This document shows positions 35,901-47,900 of a stretch of 64,000 nt of DNA, piece after piece; position 1 is the first letter of the stretch; each line of letters starts with the position of its first letter. This stretch comes from Bacillota bacterium. GTDB lineage: Bacteria > Bacillota > Clostridia > Lachnospirales > Lachnospiraceae. A model generated the notes under the pieces. That model saw nothing but the letters and a program-made list of their open reading frames with translations, was not told the origin of the DNA and made no database searches. The stretch spans positions 1 through 64,000 of the forward strand of contig JAEWMB010000013.1 in NCBI GenBank assembly GCA_023457255.1, read 5' to 3'. The position numbers and the translations under genes were made by a program.

Positions 35901-38900
35901 TATAAATATTTTCTGCATTATATAAGGATGCTATATGTTCAGCTAAAGCAAATCCGGATTGCCCAGTAAGAATAACAATATCTTCATTGGTTAATCCATT
36001 TCTCTCTTTATGATCTTCCATTTCCCAGTTGATCCTATAAGTCATGGACGAAATAGGCCACGATATTTCCTTCGACTTTTTACTGTTTTCAGTAATTTTA
36101 GAAGATTTTATATCATCCTCTGGCTTAATCTGTAAATTAATTTTCTTTACCCAGTGTCTGATCTTAGCGAAGGGGTAACCTGGTAATGAAATTCTTCTGC
36201 CACTATTCATACAGGCTTGTACTAAGGCATCCGTGTCAACATTATAAATCCAACCTACTAATGCATCTTTTTCTTTTATAATCTCTATCCTTTCCTTGTC
36301 TTCTGCCAGTTGCTTATTGTCATGTTTATTGTCATGATAATATATGTTGTCACTTTTGAAATTGTCTAAATACTGTTGCAGAATCTTTGCTGCATGGAGT
36401 CGGTTTTCTGCATAAAATCCAAGCCTATACTCCATTGGTTCTCTACCTATCACTAAGCTATAGGAAATGTCCCGGAGATTCTCTGGTTTTTTATTGCTTA
36501 ATAAATAATCCATCATTACTTTAGCATATACTCGTAATTGCTCTTCATTCTTTGCAGATAGAACGAATGGATACTGCTTTTTATCCTCAAACTGTATCAC
36601 CCGCTCTGGTGCCTCTTCGAACACAATATGAGCATTGACTCCACCAAATCCAAAAGAACTAATGCCGGCTCTCTTTGGAATGATTTTGCTATTTATATCA
36701 TATCGGTCCGGCCACTGTTTCGCTTTGCCACTGGCTATATATAGGGGTGTCTGATCCATTCTGATATGTGGATTTAGATTATTGAAATGTATTGTCGGCG
36801 GAATTATTTTATGTTCAAGTGCCTTAATCACCTTGATGATACCGGCAATACCAGCAGCTGCTTCCAAGTGCCCGATATTACTCTTTACACTACCAATAGC
36901 ACAGAATTTATCATCAAAGTTTTGAATACCTGCTGCCATAAATGCTTTTCTAATTCCCTGTATTTCAACCGGATCACCCAGTTTTGTACCTGTACCGTGA
37001 GCCTCAATATATGATATTGTATCAGGTTCAATTTGTGCATTTTTCCAAGCTTGTACAATTACATCTGCTTGTGAGTTTGGGTTCGGAACGGTAAAGGAAT
37101 TCACCTGTCCGCCGTGATTTACTGCACTTCCTTTTATAACAGCATAAATATGGTCACCATCCTCAACTGCTTTGCTGTATTTTTTCAAAAGAACAGCACC
37201 TACACCTTCCCCTCTGACATATCCATCCGCCTCTGAATCAAATGCTCTGCAACGTCCGTTCGGACTCAACATCCCGGCTTTATGAAAGGATATACTAACT
37301 GTTGGAGTCAATATCAGGTTCACACCGCCTGCAATGGCATAGTCACAATGATTTGTCCTTATTTGTTCCACCGCTTTGTGAAGAGCAACAAGTGAGCTTG
37401 AACATGCTGTATCAATCGGTTCACTCGGTCCATGCCAATCCATCAGGTATGAGATACGATTCGGTAAAACCGAATGCGCTATACCAATAACAGACAAGGA
37501 TTCCACTTGGTTAGAATTTGCTCGAAGGACTTCGTTGTAATCCCATCCACAGATACCGACAAAGATACCGGTATTACTTCCTCGCAAATCCTCCGCCTTA
37601 TATCCAGCATCTTCTATCGTATTCCATACTGTCTGAATAAAAAGACGATGCTGGGGATCCATTAAGGTAGCTTCTTTGGGACTTATTCTGAAGAACTTTG
37701 AGTCAAAGTTCTGAACATCGTTAATAAAACCACCCCATTTTTGATTAGTATCACCCTCGTAATCGTTCCAATCCCAACGCTCCCTAGGTACAACACTAAT
37801 CAAATCATCTCCTTGGACTAAATGCTCAAAATAGCTATCTGCATCTTCTGATCCTGGCATAATACAACTCAGACCAATGACTGCTACTGCATCACAGGTA
37901 TCGCTGTTATGTATTTTTTCTTCAATAGGTTCCACAATCATTCCATATATCGAGTCAATATCTTCAGTAGGTTTATTTTCATTTTTCCTTGATAATGATA
38001 TTGGTGGAATTTGCACTTTCGTAATTGCTTCTTCATAGGTCTTGCATAAATACTTATAGATTCCTTCCAAGGTTGGATACTCAAAGAAAAATGCAGGAGA
38101 TAAATCAAATCCATACTTATTATTTAATATTTCTGCCAGTTCCGAATACGTAATAGAATCATAACCATATTGACTTAGATCCTTATCTCTGCTAATCCCT
38201 CCTTTTTTCTTTACAACAGTACATACTATTTCTTCGAGTTGCTGAAAAAAATCAGAATACACGCCATCTTCCATCAAGGAAGTGCTCTTTCTCTCTTTTA
38301 TTCCTGTTTTCTGAAATGATGCTTCCTCTTCAACGGATGCGAAATGGAAAAGTTTTGATAACTTTGCAGGGTTTCCTTTTAGTACAATCACATGATTTCC
38401 TGTAAAGCATGAAGCTTGTTGCAAAATGTTGATTCCTTCCTTACTTAGAATCGGAACCATTCCTACTGTGGTCTCTAAGTATTTTTTTGATGTCTCAGAT
38501 ATTTGGATACCGCTGTTATCCCATAAAGACCAAGCAATCGCAATCGTCCTGCCTCGTCTTTCATTTTTCTCGACCATACGATTACGTTCTGTTGCGAATA
38601 TATCCAGGACTGCATTGCTGTATGCATAATCAGCCTGACCATAATTTCCAACGATACCAGTAATTGATGAATACATCAGGAAGAAATCCAAAGGCTCATT
38701 TTCAGTAACCTGATCCAGACAATATGCGCCATCCACCTTTATGGCAATGGTTTGCTCCATTTCATCATATGTTTTATGAATCAACATTTTATCATCCGCT
38801 GTTCCTGCCAGATGTAAAATCCCATGAAGTTCTTTGCCGCTATCATGCAGCCGGGTTAATATCTGTGCCATGCCTGTCTGATCTGTTACGTCGCATGCAT

Positions 38901-41900
38901 AATAAGTTACGTCTACTCCATATTTTCTTAAGTCATCTAATAATTTATTTTTCCTATCATCAAGCCCACTTCTTCCGGTAAGTATCAGATTTCCTCCTAA
39001 GTTTGCAATGTAGTATGCCAAAGGAACTCCAAGCTTTCCAAGTCCTCCCGTAATCAAATAATGGTTCCCATTTTTAGGGACAAAGACAGGTACTTCATCA
39101 TCGTTTTGAGTATATTGATTAAAACAACGTATATATCGTTGATTTTCATTTCTGTACACTATTTGGTTATCCCAATCATCGGATAATAGTTCCTTCATAG
39201 CAGCTTGATATACATCCGTATTCGTAACATGTAGTACTTTGGTTTTTATACTATGATTTTCTTTATTCACTGATTGAGCGAAAGCATCCAAACCCTGAAT
39301 TGCTCCAAACAGTTCACTATTTACCTCATTTGTCACAAGAATCTTGACCAGCTGCCCATCAAATTTTTCTTGTAGCAGGAAATGATATAGCTCATAGAAT
39401 GGGCGTAATACCTTACTTCTCTTTTTCCCACTTTCCTTAGTAAATTCCTTCTTACAGAAATACAGAATTGACAAGTTCTGATTCAATAATCCTAGTAATT
39501 TTTCCTGATAATCGTCCATTGTTACATATATCATTTTATTATGGATTACTGAATTCACCTGTTGTCTAAACTCATTTAATTCTTCCTTTGAATATGCAAA
39601 TAATACTATATTATTAAAGCTACTCAGACTTTTTACAGGTAGTATGTCCTTCTTTTCCATTCCCATATGAAGCATTTGAATATGATTCGCTGACTTTAAC
39701 ATTCTTGGAAGGAATCCTTTTATCTCAATTGCAGTTTTTCCCTCACGACTAAGTATTGAGATATCATATTTACGTAATTCCGAAACTTTATTTCCCTCCA
39801 TCAATGCAATTCTTGTATAAATATAACCCTCTGGTTCTGTTTTATCATGTATGATAATTCGATCAACAGAAAACGGAATGTAGAGCTTGCCGTTATCCGA
39901 ACCAAGGATTCCCTTTGGTGAGGTAATTGCTGCATCCATAATACTTGGATGAAGGACATACTGTTCATAATCCCGTCTTTGCTCCGCCGGAACTGCATAC
40001 TTTATGAGCACCTGAGATTCACTTCGTTGTATACTTTCTACCGCTTTAAGACCCGAACCCAACATTAACCCTTTATTCTTAAAATCCTCGTAGAAAGATG
40101 TAGCGTTTGTTACATTCTCCAAGTGATTTCCTAATTTATCTAGTTCCACCGTTTCTGCCACACTCGGCAAATCATAGTTCAAAGTGCACTGAAAGTGAAT
40201 TTGATTTTCACTTTCTGAGTCCGATGTTACCCTTCCCATGATCGTATTATTTCTTCTTTCAAATGCTATCTTAACCTTATAGTCATTCTGTCCAAGGGTA
40301 ACCGGTTGCTTCCATATAATATGATCGAAAATCCTAGCCTTCGTATTAGTTGATACTAAATCTGAGCTTTTCTTGATCATCTCCAAATAAGCAACGCCTG
40401 GCAAAACGTATTGATTATGAATAACATGGTCTCTCACATAAAAATCTTTCTGTGACAGAGTCTTCTCAAAGAGCAACCCGTCTAAATTTGATATATTACG
40501 ATCTATCACTGGTGAAAGACCATGTATCATTGTGTCCGATTTTCTCGGCTTATGATTATTCTCAGGCAACCAATACGATGTTTCGTGAAAGGGATAAGTC
40601 GGTAAAGGAACCCGTACAAGCTTTTCCGGGTATAAAAGGTTCCACTCAATCTGCATCCCTTTCACCCAAATCTGAGCCAAACGTGTATAATTTCTTTCAC
40701 GAACCAGCTTTTTAAGGATATCCTCAATTTCATTTTTTTGGAGTAAGTTTCCACCTGACTCTTCCACTCTTTGATAAAATACTCTCTCCTGATTACATTT
40801 TCCACCCAGGAATCCATGCAGATGCTCCATTAATTCAAAATAGTTTAAAGCAACGATTGCCAAGCGCTCTGATCGCTCTTCCCTGCCAACTTGCAATGTA
40901 TATGCCACATGACATAAGATAACGTGCTCTGGCATATTTTTGAATTCTTCTCTGTCTGTGATATGTTCCATATAGGAAAGCAGTTTTTGCGCATATTCCT
41001 CCACCTGTTTTCTTGAATCCGCAGATAAAACAAATACATACTCTTTCTGATTACAATTTGTATTTAACATTCTGGTTGTATTATTGTACTCTTCTAATAC
41101 AATATGTGAATTCACTCCGCCAAACCCAAACGAGCTTACACCTGCTCTTCTGTTTATCATATTGTTATCTCTATCTACTTTACATTTCCAAGGCATACTG
41201 CGATCAACAATATAGAACGGAGTATGTTCAAGATTGATATAGGGATTACAGCGGCTATAATGTATATTCGCTGGTAATGTTTTGTTCTTCATAGCCAGTA
41301 TTACTTTTAAAATTCCAGCAATACCAGCTGCCGTCTCTAAGTGTCCTATGTTTGTTTTAACAGAACCAATTCCACAATACTTATCATATTCTGCAGATTT
41401 ATCTGTTAGATTAACATCAAATGCACGACATAATCCCTCTATTTCAACAGGATCTCCCAGCACAGTTCCTGTTCCATGGGCTTCAATATAAGTAATTGTG
41501 TCCGGGTTAACATTCGATCGTCTGTATGCATCCCTGATAACCAGGGATTGTGCTTGAGGATTAGGTGCAGTCAGAGAATTCGCTCTGCCTCCATGGTTAA
41601 CGCTTCCACCTAACACAAGCGCATGAATGTAATCACCGTCTTCTACCGCTTTACTAAGTGGCTTCATTAGGATTGCGCCTGCACCTTCCCCTCTGGCGTA
41701 TCCATTCGCAGCTTCGTCAAAGGTCTTGCAGCTACAGTCCTCACTTAACATACCAGCCTTACTGAATGCAATTGTCATATTAGGTGTTAAAATCAGGTTG
41801 ACGCCTCCAGCAATAGCCATATCACAGAATCCATGCTCAATTGATTGAACCGCGTGATGGATTGCAACTAATGAACTTGAACAGGCAGTGTCTATTGGCT

Positions 41901-44900
41901 GTGATATCCCCTTTAGATTAAGCATGTATGAAATCCGGTTTGCTAACATGGAATGGGCGATTCCGGTGGATGAATAGGAATCAATTGGTATCTCATATTC
42001 TTTCATTAAATCGCTATAATCAAAATTACCTACACCTACGAATAAACCTGTATTGGTACCTGACAGATCACTCGCCTTATAACCGGCATTTTCGATGCAT
42101 TCCCATACCGTCTTAATATATAATCTTTGTTGTGGGTCCATTGCTTCAGCTTCTCTTGCAGAAATCATAAAGAATTCTGCGTCGAAATCTTCAACATTAC
42201 GAATAAACCCTGCTTTATTACATAGGGTTTTTCCATATTCTTTTTTTGGATTTCCATAATACTGTTTCCAGTCCCAACGGGATGCCGGTACAACGCTGAT
42301 TAAATCCTGCTCTTTAGAAAGAGCTTCCCAAAACTGATCCAAATCATCGCAGCCTGGCATAACACCAGCCATACCAATAATGGCAATTGGCTCTTTCACA
42401 ATAAACTCTAACTTTTTTGGCTCTTGCACTTTTGCTTCAAACCGAATGGGCTTTTTGCTTTCAGTTAACCTATCAGTTACTGTTTTATTGAAAATCTCTC
42501 TCTGAACATCTGTATCAATCACCTGTTCATCCATTTTGCATGTTTGAAGTATAAATGCCTTTGGATAATGCTTTAATAAATACCCGGCTAAATCTTGAAC
42601 GGATTCTACCTCGTAAAATACAGATGGTCTTAATTCAATCTGATATTTTTCTGATATTTCTCTGGAAAACTGGGTAATCGAAATCGATTCCAGACCATAA
42701 TCCGACATTTTTTTATCCCGTTTTATCGCCGTTACATTCGCATTTAGAATATGTGCCAAAAGCTTGGTCAAGTTCTCCTCCAGCAGAGCTTTTTCTATAT
42801 AAACAACTTCTAGTTCTTCTGAAACTATAATATCACTTTTCTCTAATAGGATTTGTCTTACCTTTTTGTGATTTCCCTTAATCGGAATAACCACTTCACT
42901 GTCATCAGTAATGTTCGTAAGAAAACTGGTTCCCTCCGCAAGGGAAATAGGCTTAATTCCATAGATATCATACATTTGTTTTAATGATTCCAAAGATATC
43001 AACATGCCGCCATTTTCCCAGATTGGCCAACAAATACTGTGGGTATGTCCATATGCTTTGTTCTGTTGTACAAGGCGGTTTCTTTCCATAGTAAACGTAT
43101 TAAGGCATCCGTTCGCATAAGCATAATCTGCTTGCCCTGCATTTCCATTGACCGCTGTAATAGAAGAAAAACATAGGAAAAAGTCCAGTTTATCATTTCT
43201 GGATGCTAAATCCATATGGATAGCTCCCAATGCTTTAACAGCTACCACTTGCTTTGCATCATCCATGCTCTTGTTCCTGAGCAAAGAATCTTGTAAGCAA
43301 CCTGACAAATGTAAGATTCCATCAATTCTTTTATACTGTTTCCTTATTCTATCAAGGGTTTCTACTACAACAGAATAATCCTTAACATCACAGGTGTAAT
43401 AAGCTGCTTTAGGACTAGAAAGACCTTGATTTAGGCTGTTAAGTCTATGTTCTATGTCATAGTCTTTCTCCCTTGATCCTAAGAGGATAATCTGACTGTG
43501 ATATTTCTTCATAAGATCCGAAGCGATCTCATATCCGAGTTTTCCCATTCCTCCTGTAATCACATACACCTTATCGTTATCAAAAATCCTCTTTCCTTCT
43601 GTAATGAAAGATTCCTCAACCTGCATACAGTATCTATCATTATTATCATAACGGATCACAGAATTATCAGCAGTACTTGAGATATCATTGGCAAGCTGTA
43701 ATAAGGATGCTTTTGAAGCATTGCTTATCAATTTAAAGCTTAATTGACTCTCTTCACAAACTGCAGATTTTAAGAACGCCTCCATTCCCTCATGCATGCT
43801 TAGATTAGTGATATAATAAATGCTTATATGATTCTTTTGTTGGATTACGGTCTTTAACAGTAGCATTAATTGTTCAAAACTCCTTTGAATAATCTCCCCT
43901 TTTTCTGAAAACACGCCTTCTATTCCGTACTCATCAATAAAAATAATTTCAGCCTTAGGATGCTCCCTTATATTAAGGGAGTCTATATTCTGAATGATTT
44001 TCACCGTGTGGTCATACATTGTAAGGCTGTCAATAACTGTATCCTGCAGGTGCTTCTCTAAGCTACTGTTATATAGAAGAAAGGTCCTTGGCTTTGATGT
44101 AGTCAAATCCCCAATTTCTACTTTTCTCCAGACCTTCTTATATACTAGAATTTCATCTTCACTCGTCTTTCTATTTAGTACGAACTCATTCATAAAGGGC
44201 TTCAAAATCAAGCCTTCCATTTTCACCGCTTCCAAACCGTTTTCATCATATAAAGTAATATCTACTTCCTTTTCTCTTTTCTCTCTATTACTTTCAGGAT
44301 TCAAGACTAATACCGCATAAGCGTTCTGTTTTAATTCCTGACTATACCTTATTCTCCTGACAGAATAAGGTATATGCAGAATCATATCAGTATTCTCAGA
44401 AAATCCAATCATCGCTTGAATAGAAGCATCTAATAAGGAAGGATTGATAATAAACCCTTTGCTGCTCCCAAATTCATTTTCTAATTCAACACAGAGTCTG
44501 TCCTTTGATATGTATAATTTCTTCATTGCCCTAAGAGAGGGTCCAATCACCAATCCCTGTTTTTCCAACATACGATAACATTCATCACCGGTATATACCT
44601 TTGTTGCTTCCTTTTTAATCTGGGCAATCCTATTCTCCTGACTTACTGATTCAACAGTAACCGGAGAAACGATTCTGCCCTGAGCATGACTGATGATATT
44701 CTTATTTGACTCAGAATATACATGAAGGCTAAACTGATTCTCTTGATATAAAAATTCTGTATAAACCGCAATTTGCTCGGTAGGTACTGTAATTGGTATA
44801 TTCCAGCAAAACTCCTGAAGTTCAAAGGTATTATGACTTTGATCTGCTAAGGCATCTACAACGGCTGTATGTACCATCTCTAACGTAATTACTCCGGGTA

Positions 44901-47900
44901 ATACATTGTACTCGCCTATTTTATGATCTTTGAGATAGGGTTCGTTCTGATGAAACATCTTTTTATATTTTTGTTCCGAAAAAGTTGATACATTCGAATC
45001 AATGAGATAATGGATTCCATTTTGGTCTTTTCTTGATTCCCTTGGATATTTATCCATTACCCAATAACGGCTAAGGTCAAATTGATATCCCGGAATGGAG
45101 AGTACCGGCAATTTTTCTACGACAAATTTCCAATCGATTGTCTTGCCACTAATCCATGCTTTTGCAATTACTTCCAGATTCCTGTCTTCATAAGCCTTGG
45201 CGGTATCTTTCTCTGAATACTCTAAAGAAGCTTTTATAATAGACGCATCATATATTCCTTCTGCCTCCTGCTTCTTTTCGAAAAACTCGAACTGTTTTAT
45301 CAGTCTTTTAATATCCTCAGCTACAAATGCAACTCTTATCTCATGTTCTTCCCGTGCAAAAGCCAAGGTAGACGCTATTTTCTCAAGTGGCATCTTCTCT
45401 GTAATACTATTTCTTAACGCTTTCACCTGTAAATGTAATGCCGTTTCCGTTTTAGCAGATATAATAATAATGTTTTCTTGTTGCTTCTTGACTGCTTGCT
45501 TCTCTTGTTGATATTCCTCCAAAACCAAATGAGCATAAGTACCTCCAAATCCAAAGGAACTAATGCCGGCGCGACATGGATATGAATCATTATTATCCCA
45601 AGTTACAGGTTCTTCATTTATATATAGGGGTGTATGTTCTATATTGATATATGAATTTAACTTTTCAAAAAATGGCATTGCTGGAATTTTTTTATTTTTT
45701 ATAGTTAATGCTGCTTTAATAACACCTGCAATTCCGGCAGCACCCTCCGTATGTCCAATATTCGCCTTTGCAGAACCCAAAGCACAAAAGTTACCCTTAT
45801 CCGTATAATGCTTAAATGCCTCTTTTAAAGCATTTACCTCAATAGGATCCCCCAGTTTCGTACCGGTTCCATGAGCCTCGATATAACCTAAGGTTTCAGG
45901 ATTGATACCCGCACTTTCCCAGGCATCTAAGATTACCTTTGTTTCCTGTTTCATACTCGGTGCAGTAATCGAAGGTGTATAGCCACCATGATTCACTGCT
46001 GATCCCTTAATTACGCAATGAATCCGGTCCCCATCTCTTATAGCTGCATCTAAAGGCTTTAATAGTATCGCCGCTATTCCTTCTCCTGGAACATATCCGT
46101 CTGCTTTTTCATCAAAGGTATGACATCTTCCAGTTGGTGACAACGCTTGTATACTAGAAAAATAACGATAATGCCATGAAGAAAGCAACAGATTTATCCC
46201 TGCGGCAAATGCCATCTCACACTCGCCATGCATAAGTGCCTTACAAGCAAGATGAATGGCAACTAAGGAAGAGGAACAAGCAGTATCTACTGCCATACTT
46301 GGACCTTTTAAGTCAAAGAAAAATGAAGGTCTATTCGCATACATTGTCTGAGCATTTCCTGATCCATCGTATGGTTCAACTGCTTTTCCCGTTTTTCCCA
46401 TCTCGGACGAATAATCCTGAAAACATGCTCCTACATATATACCTGTTTTTGATCCCCTGATCTCGTTTATTACCCCCGCATCCTCGACCGTATTATATAG
46501 AACCTGCAATAACAGCCGTAACTGCGGATCCATAGTTTCTGCTTCCCGAGGTGCGATATGAAAGAAATCCGCATCAAACTTGTCTACATTTTGAATAAAG
46601 CTTCCCCATTTTGAATAGGTCATATCTTTCGCCTGCATATCCTCGCTAAACCAAGGTTTATAATCAAAATGATCTATGGGAATCTCTTCTATCATATCAG
46701 CACCGCTTTGTATGTTTTCCCAAAATTCATCTAAGTCCCTCGACTTTCCAAACATACCCTGCATTCCAATAATCGCGATATCTTTGTGACCAGTAATCTG
46801 CTTATTTATCATCAATTCTATGTTATCTTCAACCACCCCACTCTCTGTTGGAGTATCCGTACCAGACTCCTGACAATCACCAAAATATTCTCTGATTTTG
46901 TCATTAAACTGGTCTAGCAGATAATTTGCCACCTCTTTTATATTCTGATACTCGAAAAAGAGTGTGGGGTATAACTCAATCTTCATATCCTGTTCGATTA
47001 CATCAACCAGAGCGACCAACTGATTCGATTCCAAACCAAGATCCAGAAAATTTCTAGTTATATCTATATTCCCAGAAACGGATTTCAATCGTTGTAATAC
47101 CTTGTCCTTAAGATACTCTTCAACGAAGCTTTTAAGCTTATCCTCCGGTGTATACTTACTCTCAGGTGTTGACTTCTCATAAGTATGGTTAGTTATTGCA
47201 GTATTTGATAGGTAAGTATCAGAAGAAGTCACTTCCCTGGTTAAACTCATTACACTGTCTACTTTTTTTAAAGTTACTCCATGTAATTGTATTACCAGCA
47301 TTCCATCTTCAGCGTATAAATCAATATCTAATAAGACAATATCTGAATTCATCTTTTTTAACACAGAATGGCAATACTTAATTTCATCCCTACTTCTAAA
47401 ATAAATCAATTCCTGAATCAAGATTGGAACATAGGGTTTGTCCTCTTTTTGTGAATATGGAGACAGGCTTCCGACTATCGCTCCATCAAGAAAAACCGGG
47501 GAAACTCCTGCATACTTTTCTGTGGGTATATGATTGGTTAGTTCACTGATAACTTCTTGCCCTTTTACCCACACCTTTTCCACTGTTTTTAGCGACGGTC
47601 CAAATTCGACTCTCACCGCTTTCATCTTATTATAAATCTCTTCTTTGGTAATAATCTGATCTGGAGTATTGATGAAACTCTGTATATCCATTTGTTGATC
47701 ATTAATTTTGCCTTGCTCTGCTTCATGATAATAGTAAGATGCAGTTTCTATGGATGTACCTTCCGATTGCAGTAAGACTCTGACCGAATATTGTTCTGAC
47801 TTATCTTTTCTTACAACTTCTATAGTTGCATTATCATTATTCTCAAGAACCACTGGTGATTGGAAGAGAAATTTTGACAGGTGTATGTCTTTTTGATTGC

